Positions 31,845-40,682 of a stretch of 64,000 nucleotides of DNA are shown one piece after another. The notes below the pieces were generated by a model, which saw nothing but the letters and a program-made list of their open reading frames with translations, did not search any database and had not been told where the DNA came from. Each line of letters opens with the position of its first letter. The first letter of the stretch is position 1. The stretch is from positions 124,001 through 188,000 of the forward strand of contig NZ_JAHKQI010000010.1 in NCBI RefSeq assembly GCF_018860975.1, given 5' to 3'. The translations under genes were made by a program, and so were the position numbers. Origin of the DNA: Lentibacter algarum (GTDB lineage: Bacteria > Pseudomonadota > Alphaproteobacteria > Rhodobacterales > Rhodobacteraceae).

Positions 31845-32837
31845 TTATTCTGCGGCTGTTTTGCGGGCTGCGCGTTTCTCGGCGTGGGCCAAAAGGCCGT
31901 CACGCACCCATGCGCCGTCGTCCCATGCCTTGTTGCGTGCTGCGAGGCGGTCGGTGTTGCAGGGCCCGTTGCCTTTAACCACATCAAAGAACTCACCCCA
32001 GTCTGGCTCGGAGAAGTCATAGCCGCCTTTTTCTTCATTCCAGGCAAGGTTCTCATCAGGGATCGTCAGCCCCAAAAGCTTGGCCTGTGGCGCAGTTTGA
32101 TCAACGAACTTCTGGCGCAGCTCGTCGTTGCTATCCATCTTAATCTTCCAAGCCAGAGACTGCGCAGAATGCACAGAGTCCTTGTCGGATGGGCCGAACA
32201 TCATCAGGCTCGGATACCAAAAACGGTTGAGGGCATCCTGAGCCATTTTCTTTTGCGCCTCAGAGCCTTCCACCATTTTCATCATGATGTGAAAGCCTTG
32301 CCGCTGGTGGAAGCTCTCTTCCTTGCAGATCCTGATCATCGCCCGGGAATATGGTCCGTATGACGTGCGCTGAAGCGGCACTTGGTTCATGATCGCTGCG
32401 CCATCAACCAGCCAGCCGACCGCGCCCATGTCGGCCCATGTCAGCGTTGGATAGTTGAAGATCGAGGAATACTTCATCCGCCCCGAGAGCAGGTCTTTCG
32501 TCAGCTCGTCACGGCTCACCCCAAGCGTCTCGGCGGCGCAGTAAAGGTAAAGCCCATGTCCGGCTTCGTCCTGCACCTTAGCCAGCAAAATAGCCTTACG
32601 CTCAAGCGTCGGCGCACGGGTAATCCAGTTGCCCTCAGGCAGCTGCCCGACAATCTCGGAGTGCGCGTGCTGGCCGATTTGCCGGATCAAAGTTTTGCGG
32701 TACCCTTCAGGCATCCAGTCCTTGGGTTCGATCTTGATATCCGCGTCGATCTTATCTTGAAACGCCGCCTCTTCAGGGCTCATATCAGCGCGGGCTTTCA
32801 CCCCCTCGCCGGTTGATTTTACCATCTGTGCATACAT
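31845..32837 (-). CDS. paaA: Phenylacetyl-CoA epoxidase catalytic subunit PaaA
   Basis: PaaA is the diiron oxygenase that epoxidises the aromatic ring of phenylacetyl-CoA. The 330-residue protein has the carboxylate/histidine ligand motifs [16 protein letters not shown] and [15 protein letters not shown], in the two ferritin-like helix pairs. Length is normal. AGGAGG precedes the ATG at 32837. It follows the thiolase gene by 12 bp. Downstream ring-opening genes (paaZ, paaG) and the phenylacetate-CoA ligase (paaK) are not in the window. Confidence 0.96.
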   Translation of the reverse strand: MYAQMVKSTGEGVKARADMSPEEAAFQDKIDADIKIEPKDWMPEGYRKTLIRQIGQHAHSEIVGQLPEGNWITRAPTLERKAILLAKVQDEAGHGLYLYCAAETLGVSRDELTKDLLSGRMKYSSIFNYPTLTWADMGAVGWLVDGAAIMNQVPLQRTSYGPYSRAMIRICKEESFHQRQGFHIMMKMVEGSEAQKKMAQDALNRFWYPSLMMFGPSDKDSVHSAQSLAWKIKMDSNDELRQKFVDQTAPQAKLLGLTIPDENLAWNEEKGGYDFSEPDWGEFFDVVKGNGPCNTDRLAARNKAWDDGAWVRDGLLAHAEKRAARKTAAE

Positions 32838-32849
32838 CAGTTTGCCTCC

Positions 32850-34055
32850 TCAGACCCGTTCCAGAATGATCGCAGCACCTTGGCCAACGCCAATGCACAT
32901 CGTGCAAAGCGCATAGCGCCCACCGCGGCGTTTAAGCTCGTAAGCAGCTGTCATAACCAGCCGTGCGCCCGACATGCCCAAAGGATGGCCAAGCGCAATC
33001 GCACCACCGTTCGGGTTCACATGCTCGGCGTCGTCAGCGACACCCAAAGCGCGCAACGTGGCAAGGCCTTGGCTGGCGAATGCTTCATTCAGCTCGATCA
33101 CGTCCATATCGTTGATCGTCAGCCCGGCGCGCGCCAGAACCTTCTGGCTCGCAGGCACGGGGCCAATACCCATGACACGCGGCTCAACACCGGCGACAGA
33201 CATGCCGACAACTCGCGCGAGCGGGGTTAGCCCCTGTTTTTTGGCCATCTCGCCAGAAGCCAGCAGCAGCGCCGCTGCACCGTCATTGACACCCGAGGCA
33301 TTGCCAGCCGTCACAGTCTTATCGGCGCCGTTGATGCCGCGCAGCTTGGCCAATTTGGCCTCGTCGGTTCCTCCACGCGGGTGCTCGTCGGCGGCAAACT
33401 CAACTGCTTCGCCCTTGCGCTGCGGAACCTGCACTGGCGTGATCTCATCGTCAAAGCGCCCTGCCTTGGCAGCGGCCTCGTAGCGCGCCTGACTGCGGGC
33501 GGCAAAAGCGTCTTGGTCTTCGCGCGAGATACCATAGTCCGCCGCCACATTATCGGCCGTTTGTGGCATGCTGTCAGTGCCATACATTTCATGCATTTTC
33601 TTGTTCACAAAACGCCAGCCGATGGTGGTGTCAAACACCTCATTGGTGCGTGAGAAGGCCGTCATCGCCTTGGGCATCACAAAGGGCGCACGGCTCATAC
33701 TCTCGACGCCGCCGGCGATGGCCAGATCATAGTCGCCGGCTTTGATCGCCCTTGCGGCCATGCCTACAGCATCCATCCCTGAAGCGCATAGCCGGTTGAT
33801 CGTCGTGCCGGGAACCTCTGTTGGCAGCCCCGCCAAGAGTGCCGCCATACGTGCTACATTGCGATTGTCTTCGCCCGCTTGGTTGGCTGATCCAAAGATC
33901 ACATCATCTATCTTGGCCCAATCAACACTCGGGTTGCGCGCCTTTAGAGCGGCAATAGGCAACGCCGCCAAATCATCGGTGCGTATGCTGCTCAGGCTTC
34001 CACCATAGCGCCCGATCGGCGTTCTTGTTGCATCACAAATATAGGCGTCAGCCAC
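32850..34055 (-). CDS. paaJ: 3-oxoadipyl-CoA thiolase (PaaJ/PcaF type)
   Basis: A 401-residue thiolase that would cleave 3-oxoadipyl-CoA to succinyl-CoA and acetyl-CoA at the end of phenylacetate degradation. Catalytic residues are visible: Cys90 in INRLCASGMDAVG, His357 in GHPLGMSGAR and Cys387 in CTMCIGVGQG. The segment DTTIGWRFVNKKMHEMYGTDSM, seen here as TIGWRFVNKKMHE, is characteristic of the PaaJ/PcaF branch rather than of acetoacetyl-CoA thiolases. The start is GTG at 34055 with AAGGGAG six bases upstream. It is the first gene of the paa operon; a widely spaced inverted repeat lies 72-113 bp upstream. Confidence 0.88.
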   Translation of the reverse strand: MADAYICDATRTPIGRYGGSLSSIRTDDLAALPIAALKARNPSVDWAKIDDVIFGSANQAGEDNRNVARMAALLAGLPTEVPGTTINRLCASGMDAVGMAARAIKAGDYDLAIAGGVESMSRAPFVMPKAMTAFSRTNEVFDTTIGWRFVNKKMHEMYGTDSMPQTADNVAADYGISREDQDAFAARSQARYEAAAKAGRFDDEITPVQVPQRKGEAVEFAADEHPRGGTDEAKLAKLRGINGADKTVTAGNASGVNDGAAALLLASGEMAKKQGLTPLARVVGMSVAGVEPRVMGIGPVPASQKVLARAGLTINDMDVIELNEAFASQGLATLRALGVADDAEHVNPNGGAIALGHPLGMSGARLVMTAAYELKRRGGRYALCTMCIGVGQGAAIILERV

Positions 34056-34126
34056 AGCATGCTCCCTTAAGACTTTGTTCTCATTCCCGCCTCATGATGA
34101 ATGCTCCGGCGATTCGAGGCAAGCAT

Positions 34127-34168
34127 TGCGTTACATAAGTCGAAAGTTTTTTTGAAAACCGTAACGCA
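34127..34168. promoter_or_regulatory. Widely spaced inverted repeat, candidate PaaX operator
   Basis: TGCGTTAC at 34127-34134 and GTAACGCA at 34161-34168 are perfect 8-bp inverted arms separated by 26 bp, that is, 34 bp centre to centre or about three helical turns. It lies between the divergent paa operon and the acyltransferase gene. E. coli PaaX recognises inverted half-sites with a similarly wide spacing, as I recall; the half-site sequence differs. Function is inferred. Confidence 0.45.
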
Positions 34169-34258
34169 TTTAGTGAAATTTTAATCTGTTGTCCAAATTC
34201 CCGCCGCAATGTTGTAGTAAATGGCTCAACACATTGAAGAGTCTTTAGTCGTGCCCCT

Positions 34259-36241
34259 ATGAGCCAGCAACATTTGCGTTACCGCCCCGAGATTGACGGG
34301 CTCAGAATGATCGCCGTTTTGGCCGTTGTTCTCTATCACTTCGGCTTCACAGCCCTAAGCGGTGGCTTCGCCGGTGTTGACGTGTTCTTTGTTATTTCCG
34401 GTTATCTAATAGGTGGCATTCTGTGGCGTGAGCTGCACACAACCCGCCGCATCAACCTGGCTAATTTCTACAAACGCCGCGTCAAACGCTTAGCGCCTGC
34501 TTACTTCGTTATGGCCTTTTCAGCAGCCATCGCCAGTTGGTTCATTCTGCTACCCTTCGAGTTCCGCGAGTTCGGAAAATCTCTCATTGCGGCAACGGTT
34601 TACCTTTCAAACCTGCTGTTCTACCGCGGTGAAGGCTATTTTGACATCGGCGCAGACAGCAAGGTTTTGTTGCACACTTGGTCGCTTTCGGTGGAGGAGC
34701 AGTTCTACATTTTCCTGCCGATCTTGCTGCTCGTTCTTAACCGTTGGCCGCGCGTGCTTATGGCCGCCCTTGCCGCCGGTTTTGCCAGTTCCCTTGTTGC
34801 CTGTATATGGTTCACATCGACGGCTCAAACCGCGACATTCTATCTTTTCCCTTTCCGCGCTTGGGAGTTGCTTGCAGGCGTGCTTCTCGCCGTTTTCACG
34901 AGCAACCGCAGGCCTGCCTCGCTTGGCAGCGGGGCCAGTTGGCTTGGCCTCGCCTTGGTGCTCGCCGGCCTCGGGTTTATCGACGCCAGCGCTGGATTTC
35001 CCGGATGGCAAGCCGCAATTCCGGTGCTCGGAACAGCGCTCATTCTGTTTAACGGACAACACACGAACCCTGTAAACCGCCTGCTTTCATCAGGTATCGC
35101 AGTGTTCTTCGGCAAGATATCATACTCGCTATATCTGTGGCACTGGCCTGTGTTCGTGCTTTCAAACTACTGGCGTGATGGCTATGCAGGCTGGCCAGAA
35201 ACAGCGCTTTGGTTGGCCGTTAGCATTGCCCTCGCGACCCTGTCGTGGCGCCTCATCGAAACCCCGTTTCGCAGCAACCACGCAACATCGGGCCGAAAGG
35301 TCCTGGTTGCGCTCGCCTTACCAACGGCTGTCGCACTCGGCCTTGGTGCGCTGGCCTATGTCAAAAACGGACTTCCTGGTCGCTTCCCCGCCGACACCCG
35401 CGCGCACATTGCGGCGAGCGGTGATTTCTTGCAAGACTGGAGCCGCTGCAGCACGCCAACGTCCGGCGCGTTTACAGGTGTCGAGCTTTGCCCCATTGGC
35501 CCCGCAGGCGCACCTGAAGTTTTGATCTGGGGCGACAGCCACGTGCGCGCAATCAAAGAAGGCTTGGAACAAGCGGCGTTCGAAGCCAATACACCAGCAT
35601 TGATCATCTGGCATGCGGGTTGCCCACCTCTGTTTGATGTCGCCAAAACCGAGAGCTACGCAACGCCTCAACAAGACGCGGCCTGTAGTGACGAAAAAGC
35701 CCGCCTCAAAACAGCCTTGCCTGAACTGACCAAGTTAAAACAAGTGCTGCTGGTTGGGCGTTGGGCCTATTACGCTGAAGGAACTGGGGTCGGGCTTGAT
35801 GCTGACAACACTGTTTCCATCCGCACCGGAAACGGGTTAAAAAAGGACGCCGCTCTACGTGAAGGCTTCACGACAACGATACGTTATTTCAATAGGTTAA
35901 AGATTAAACCTTATGTGATGCAACAACTTCCGGAAATCCCCGCATATGACAGTCGAAGCGCCGCACGCCGCTTGGCACATGGGCATGCCAACTATGCGCA
36001 AATCAAAGCAGAGGCCCAGGTTGATCTGTCCGAGGTCCTCAAACGCCAAAAAGCCGCAAACTCTGCCCTCAAGGCCCTGCCACAAATAGAGACCTGGAGC
36101 GCTGTTTGCGGCCCGGTAACCTGCAGCGCATTGCATGATGGCGCGAGCTGGTATTTCGACAACAACCACATCACCAATAGCGCTGCACGTGTGCTTAGCT
36201 CAAGGTTTGCGCCCCTGTTTGAAAACGAGGGCCGGCCATGA
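34259..36241 (+). CDS. OafA/YrhL-type acyltransferase with SGNH domain
   Basis: A 660-residue inner-membrane O-acyltransferase. The N-terminal acyltransferase-3 domain (~1-350, about ten helices) starts with YRPEIDGLRMIAVLAVVLYH and has the GVDVFFVISGYLIGG and WSLSVEEQFYIF motifs. A periplasmic SGNH hydrolase-like domain follows, with the nucleophile Ser427 in WGDSHVRAI and the Asp634/His637 pair in FDNNHIT. This architecture O-acetylates surface polysaccharides, as OafA does for O-antigen. It begins the polysaccharide locus, is divergent from the paa operon and overlaps the GMC oxidoreductase start by four bases. Confidence 0.92.
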   Translation: MSQQHLRYRPEIDGLRMIAVLAVVLYHFGFTALSGGFAGVDVFFVISGYLIGGILWRELHTTRRINLANFYKRRVKRLAPAYFVMAFSAAIASWFILLPFEFREFGKSLIAATVYLSNLLFYRGEGYFDIGADSKVLLHTWSLSVEEQFYIFLPILLLVLNRWPRVLMAALAAGFASSLVACIWFTSTAQTATFYLFPFRAWELLAGVLLAVFTSNRRPASLGSGASWLGLALVLAGLGFIDASAGFPGWQAAIPVLGTALILFNGQHTNPVNRLLSSGIAVFFGKISYSLYLWHWPVFVLSNYWRDGYAGWPETALWLAVSIALATLSWRLIETPFRSNHATSGRKVLVALALPTAVALGLGALAYVKNGLPGRFPADTRAHIAASGDFLQDWSRCSTPTSGAFTGVELCPIGPAGAPEVLIWGDSHVRAIKEGLEQAAFEANTPALIIWHAGCPPLFDVAKTESYATPQQDAACSDEKARLKTALPELTKLKQVLLVGRWAYYAEGTGVGLDADNTVSIRTGNGLKKDAALREGFTTTIRYFNRLKIKPYVMQQLPEIPAYDSRSAARRLAHGHANYAQIKAEAQVDLSEVLKRQKAANSALKALPQIETWSAVCGPVTCSALHDGASWYFDNNHITNSAARVLSSRFAPLFENEGRP

Positions 36242-37791
36242 ACGCACGAGTTGATCAGGCTTGGGACGTGATCGTCATTGGCACAGGAATCGGCGGAGGA
36301 ACAGCAGGACGAAAGCTTGCTGAAGCCGGCCTCAAGGTTTTGTTTGTCGAGCAAGGCCCAAGCGGATACCGCGCCGAACAAACTCGGCTCGACACAGAGA
36401 TGTTTGTGCCCGAAGCGCGGCTGGCGCGTGGCTTCTGGCCCACGCCGATGACCGCCACAGTCGACGGTTACGAGAGCACATTTTACGGCCCGCTCGGCGC
36501 GGGTGTCGGCGGCAGCTCGGTGTTTTATGCCGCCACATTCGAGCGCCCCGAGCGCCACGATCTTGACAGTAGTAATGCGCGCCCTCACCCCAGCGGCGGC
36601 TGGCCCATCAGCTATGATGCCTTCACCCCCTACATGACAGAAGCCGAAAGCCTTTATGCCGTGCGCGGCACACAAAATCCATTGGCAAACACGCCTGCGA
36701 ACCTTGCAGAACCGGCGCCGATGAATCCAGCCGACAGCAAGATTTTCGAGCGGTTACAAACGGCCGGGATGCACCCCTACCAGCTGCACAGCGCTGTTAA
36801 AAACCTTGAAGGATGCGCGAGTTGCTTTGGTCACAAATGTCCCAGACCCTGCAAGATGGATGGCCGCTCCGCCGGAGTGGAGCCTGCACTTGCCAGCGGA
36901 AATGCCGCCATACTGGACATGGCTGAAGTCACCCGACTAGATGGCAAAGCGGGACAAATCACCCACATAACAGCGCGCCGCAATGGTGCCGAAATCACTT
37001 TGAAGGCGCCTGTAGTTTTACTCGCCGCCGGTGCATTTGGCTCGCCGCGCTTGTGTTTAGCTTCAACCAGCGAAGAGCACCCGAACGGCATCGCAAACAG
37101 CAGTGATCTCGTGGGACGTGGGCTCATGTTCCATCTGAACGAGATGTTCGCAATCTGGCCGGGAATTGCAGATGAAGCGCCTTCCAAATCTGTCGGCTTT
37201 CGAGACCTTATGTGGCGTGACAACCAGCGGCTTGGCATGGTTCAGGCGATGGGCATCAACGCGTCTTACGGCGAAATCCTGCACTACTTGCGGCTGCGCA
37301 TGTCTCGTTCTGCTCTTGGGCGCAATCGTATCAGCCAAGAGGCCGCGCGCCTACCTGCGGCTCTGGCAACAAAAATGCTCGGCTCTGCCAAGATTTTCTC
37401 CGGAATAATGGAAGATCTTCCCTATGAAGAAAACCGCGTGTTGGCGCCGGAACACGGCGAAATCCGGTTTGAATACCGCCTGCATGACGAGTTGCGAGAG
37501 CGTCGCCGCCTCTTTCGCCGCGAGATCAAACGCGCTTTCAAAGGCCAGCGGATGATGTTTCTGTCACATGCCCCCGAGCTGAACTTCGGGCACCCAAGCG
37601 GCACCATGCGCTTTGGCGAAAACCCCCAGAAGGCAGTGCTCCGCAGTGACGGCCGCTCTCATGATTTCAACAATCTATATGTAGCCGACGCAAGCTTTAT
37701 GCCCACGTCGATGGGCGTGAACCCTTCGCTTACCATCGCGGCACAAGCGCTGCGCGTCGCTGAAGCTATCATCAAAGGATACCGCCAATGA
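36238..37791 (+). CDS. GMC-family FAD oxidoreductase
   Basis: A 517-residue FAD-dependent oxidoreductase of the glucose-methanol-choline family. The dinucleotide-binding motif VIVIGTGIGGGTAGRKLAEA is at the N-terminus, PLGAGVGGSSVFYAA follows, and the C-terminal active-site region has HPSGTMRFGENP and YVADASFMPTSMGVNPSL. A cysteine cluster, C193-x2-C196-x4-C201-x3-C205, lies in the middle, resembling the CxxC-type insert seen in some bacterial GMC proteins. Position in the locus (ATGA overlap with the acyltransferase upstream and the SDR downstream) suggests oxidation of a sugar hydroxyl or of a lipid-linked intermediate; the substrate is unknown. Confidence 0.88.
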   Translation: MNARVDQAWDVIVIGTGIGGGTAGRKLAEAGLKVLFVEQGPSGYRAEQTRLDTEMFVPEARLARGFWPTPMTATVDGYESTFYGPLGAGVGGSSVFYAATFERPERHDLDSSNARPHPSGGWPISYDAFTPYMTEAESLYAVRGTQNPLANTPANLAEPAPMNPADSKIFERLQTAGMHPYQLHSAVKNLEGCASCFGHKCPRPCKMDGRSAGVEPALASGNAAILDMAEVTRLDGKAGQITHITARRNGAEITLKAPVVLLAAGAFGSPRLCLASTSEEHPNGIANSSDLVGRGLMFHLNEMFAIWPGIADEAPSKSVGFRDLMWRDNQRLGMVQAMGINASYGEILHYLRLRMSRSALGRNRISQEAARLPAALATKMLGSAKIFSGIMEDLPYEENRVLAPEHGEIRFEYRLHDELRERRRLFRREIKRAFKGQRMMFLSHAPELNFGHPSGTMRFGENPQKAVLRSDGRSHDFNNLYVADASFMPTSMGVNPSLTIAAQALRVAEAIIKGYRQ

Positions 37792-38561
37792 GCAAAAATC
37801 ATCCGAGACTGCTAAGCGGCGTCGCGCTCGTCACCGGTGGCAGCTCAGGCCTAGGGCGAGCTTTGGCACGTAAGCTTGCATCTGACGGATTGACCGTTGC
37901 CGCGATCGGACGTTCAGAAGCCGCGATGAAGGCGACAGCTAAGGGCCATGATACACTACACTCCTATGTTTGCGACATCTCTGACACCCGCCAGCTTGCT
38001 TCAACCTACGAAAAAATCCGCGCTGAACTTGGCCCGATCAGCCTGTTGATCAACAACGCCGCGGTTTACCCCCGCCGTGATGTTATGCAGGAAAGCCACG
38101 AAAGTTTCATGCAGGCCGTGGCGATAAACCTGGGAGGCACCTTCGGAGCCACACGCCATGCGCTTGATGACATGACACAATCCGGCTTTGGCAGGATCCT
38201 CAACATTGCGAGCTTTGCCGATATCGCTCCGTTGCCCTCCTCTTCAGCCTACTCGGTGTCAAAGGGCGCGGCACGCATACTGACACGTGCTTTACTCGCT
38301 GACATCAGTGATCGCTTCCCAGATATTGTGATATCTGATTGGCTCCCTGGAATGTTGGCAACCGACATGGGCGTGCCTGACGGGCTTGCCCCAGAAGCCG
38401 CAGCCCTTTGGGGTGCCGAACTGGCATGTTGGCACGCGCGCTCGTTGAACGGATCCGTGTTTGAAATGGATTGCGAATTACCACCTGCAAAGTCGCTGAA
38501 ATCACGCCTCAAAGACAGGCTACTGATGCAGAAAACTGCTATCAGAAGGCTCGGAGGTTAA
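37788..38561 (+). CDS. Short-chain dehydrogenase/reductase
   Basis: A 257-residue classical SDR. It has the cofactor motif VTGGSSGLGRALARKLA, the structural LLINNAAVYPRR motif, the catalytic serine region NIASFADIAPLPSSSAYSVS with the YxxxK pair (YSVSKG). It overlaps the GMC oxidoreductase gene by four bases. A plausible role is reduction of the keto product of the GMC enzyme, which would together epimerise a hydroxyl; this is inference from gene order. A 16-bp tandem repeat begins 9 bp after the stop. Confidence 0.9.
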   Translation: MSKNHPRLLSGVALVTGGSSGLGRALARKLASDGLTVAAIGRSEAAMKATAKGHDTLHSYVCDISDTRQLASTYEKIRAELGPISLLINNAAVYPRRDVMQESHESFMQAVAINLGGTFGATRHALDDMTQSGFGRILNIASFADIAPLPSSSAYSVSKGAARILTRALLADISDRFPDIVISDWLPGMLATDMGVPDGLAPEAAALWGAELACWHARSLNGSVFEMDCELPPAKSLKSRLKDRLLMQKTAIRRLGG

Positions 38562-38569
38562 CTCGCTTG

Positions 38570-38601
38570 TTTGGTTAGTGTCTGCTTTGGTTAGTGTTTG
38601 C
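38570..38601. repeat. 16-bp tandem repeat at the SDR/WecG convergent junction
   Basis: TTTGGTTAGTGTCTGC (38570-38585) is followed directly by TTTGGTTAGTGTTTGC (38586-38601), with one mismatch. The second unit contains the stop codon of the minus-strand WecG gene, so the repeat duplicates the end of that gene. Confidence 0.8.
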
Positions 38602-39358
38602 GCAATGCGGCCGCCTCTAGCACCAACGACGGCAAAATCGCCAGACATCTGATGTACCGTGGCCCAAGACGCGCCGGCGAACTCAACATGCGCCACGCCC
38701 ACTCAAGCGCCAGAGCACGGGCCCATTTAGGCGCCCGTCGTTGCTCGCCTGACAGAAAGTCTAGGCCTGCGCCTATCGAGGCAAAGCCCAATGTCGGTGC
38801 CAACTTGCGGCCCCGCGCAGCAAACTCTTCCTGCTTGGGGGCCGTGAGCGCCAAGAACACCAAACCGGCGCCCGAACTTTCAAGCTTGCCCAGCATTTCG
38901 GCCGCAGCATCACTGCTGGCATCAAAGCCCATCGGTGGAGCGATGGCCGTCGCGACATCTAGAGAAGGAATCTGCTTTTTCAAAGCCGCCGCGGCGGCTT
39001 GCAAACTGCTTTCAGTCGCCCCAAACAGCGCGATAGAGGTTCCTGCCTCAGCCGCTGCTCGCGCTAGTGGCACGACCATATCAGACCCGGGAACCAACGA
39101 AACAGGGCGTTTGGCAAGTTTTGATAGCCAGACAACCGGATTTCCGTCGGCAACAACAAAGTCATGCTCAGCATAGGCCTTTGCAAAGCGTTCGGAGGTG
39201 CGCAGCTTCACCAAATGATCAAGATTAATAGTCGCCAGCGCAAAACCTTGCTTCGAAGAAAAGCGTTCGCTTACAGCGCGCAACAAGGCGGCCTTGTCTT
39301 CCAAGTTCACTTCGATCTGCTGTGATTTGGCTTTGAATAGCACGTTGTCTTCCCACAT
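38591..39358 (-). CDS. WecG/TagA/CpsF-family glycosyltransferase
   Basis: A 255-residue GT26 glycosyltransferase. Members transfer ManNAc-type or glucuronyl residues to undecaprenyl-linked sugars during capsule, ECA or teichoic acid synthesis. The conserved segments are ATINLDHLVKLR, VVADGNPVVWLSKL, PVSLVPGSDMV, IALFGATES, and VFLALTAPKQEEFAARGR with GAGLDFLSGEQRRAPKWAR. The C-terminal region with RLGPRYIRC is basic and probably contacts the membrane. The gene is transcribed against its neighbours, from a 196-bp divergent region shared with the next gene; no clear ribosome-binding site precedes the ATG at 39358. Confidence 0.92.
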   Translation of the reverse strand: MWEDNVLFKAKSQQIEVNLEDKAALLRAVSERFSSKQGFALATINLDHLVKLRTSERFAKAYAEHDFVVADGNPVVWLSKLAKRPVSLVPGSDMVVPLARAAAEAGTSIALFGATESSLQAAAAALKKQIPSLDVATAIAPPMGFDASSDAAAEMLGKLESSGAGLVFLALTAPKQEEFAARGRKLAPTLGFASIGAGLDFLSGEQRRAPKWARALALEWAWRMLSSPARLGPRYIRCLAILPSLVLEAAALRKH

Positions 39359-39494
39359 AATCTATTGCTCAGGCATACATCCTGCACCGGCAAACCGACA
39401 GTTCAAAAATTTGTAAAAACATTGATACTTGCCCCAGTCTCGCCACTTTTCCCCGCCAAAATGGCTTTGTATTGAAAAAAAGAGTATACCCGAC

Positions 39495-39509
39495 CAGCCT
39501 GACAGGCTG
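39495..39509. promoter_or_regulatory. 15-bp perfect palindrome upstream of the Gfo/Idh gene
   Basis: CAGCCTG-A-CAGGCTG is a perfect palindrome with a 1-bp centre, 46 bp upstream of the start at 39555 and just after an AT-rich stretch with TATACC. It is a candidate operator for the divergent region 39359-39554; a short RNA hairpin is less likely because of the 1-nt centre. Confidence 0.4.
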
Positions 39510-39554
39510 AAGTGCGGTTGAATTGCCTGTTTAATCTGTTCCTGGAGGCATCTG

Positions 39555-40682
39555 ATGAAGAGTGTTGCGATTGTCGGATGTGGGTTTGTCGCCGACCTTT
39601 ACATGCGGTCATTGCAAACCTTTCCCGATATTCGTGTCAGCGCAGTATTTGACCGGTCTCAACAGCGGCTCGCAGCATTTTGCACGCATTGGGGCGTTGA
39701 GCCTGCCTCCAGTCTCGACGCATTGCTCTCTGGGCTGCCAGCGAACGGTCTGTTGCTTAACCTCACAAATCCCTCAGCGCACTACGAGATTAACTGCGCC
39801 GCTCTTGAAGCCGGACATCACGTGTTTTGCGAAAAGCCTCTGGCCCTGTCACTCAAAGAAGCACAAAAACTGTGCGCGCTTGCCAAACAGGAGAGTTTGC
39901 AACTTGGTTCCGCCCCTTCCTCTGTGCTTGGCGAAGCTGCGCAAACACTGGGTTATGCTCTCAGACAGGGCGTCGGCGGAACTCCAAGATTGATCTACGC
40001 CGAGCTTGACGATGGCTATATTCCGCAAGCTCCGATTCAAGACTGGGCTAGCGAAAGCGGTGCGCCCTGGCCTTATCAAGACGAATTCAGAGTTGGCTGC
40101 ACCCTCGAGCATGCGGGGTACTACCTGAGTTGGCTCATAGCAATGTTTGGCCCGGTGAGTAAGGTGCTCGCCAGCTCCTCCGAACTTGTCCCCGACAAGC
40201 GAGGTGTCACCGGAGGCGCACCAGATTTTTCCGTTGCAGTTCTACATTTTGAGAACGGGCCGGTTGTGCGCCTGACTTGCTCGATTTCAGCACCACATGA
40301 TCACCGTTTTAGAGTGATCTGCGATGAAGGCGTGATCGCGTTGACCAAGGCGTGGGACAATGCGGCTCCTGTCAAATATCATCGTCGCTTAAAGATCAGG
40401 CGGCGCTTGCTTGAGCATCCGCTTGGTCGGCGAATAAGGCTAAAGCAAAAAGACACGCACCCTAAGTTGCCACGCACAGGTGCAGCGGCGATGAACTTCG
40501 CCCTTGGCCCTGCCGAAATGCTTGACGCGATCGCAGCGGGCGTTCCGAGCCGTATCGCCGGCGACTTTGCCTTGCACCTGACAGAAGTGACCCTCGCGAT
40601 CCAGAACTCCGGCGACAGTGGAGGCGCATACCAACCCGTTAGCCGTTGTGAGCCTATGGAGCCAATGCCATGGGCACATTGA
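39555..40682 (+). CDS. Gfo/Idh/MocA-family oxidoreductase
   Basis: A 375-residue NAD(P)-dependent sugar dehydrogenase-like protein. The N-terminal Rossmann motif is VAIVGCGFVADLYMRSL and the EKPLALSLKEA motif with the catalytic-site lysine follows at about residue 95. Its C-terminal half is the usual beta-sheet dimerisation and substrate domain. GGAGG lies nine bases before the ATG. It overlaps the next gene, an epimerase, by 13 bases; the same two domains are fused in the 697-residue protein at 43849. It probably acts on a nucleotide-activated sugar during polysaccharide precursor synthesis. Confidence 0.9.
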   Translation: MKSVAIVGCGFVADLYMRSLQTFPDIRVSAVFDRSQQRLAAFCTHWGVEPASSLDALLSGLPANGLLLNLTNPSAHYEINCAALEAGHHVFCEKPLALSLKEAQKLCALAKQESLQLGSAPSSVLGEAAQTLGYALRQGVGGTPRLIYAELDDGYIPQAPIQDWASESGAPWPYQDEFRVGCTLEHAGYYLSWLIAMFGPVSKVLASSSELVPDKRGVTGGAPDFSVAVLHFENGPVVRLTCSISAPHDHRFRVICDEGVIALTKAWDNAAPVKYHRRLKIRRRLLEHPLGRRIRLKQKDTHPKLPRTGAAAMNFALGPAEMLDAIAAGVPSRIAGDFALHLTEVTLAIQNSGDSGGAYQPVSRCEPMEPMPWAH

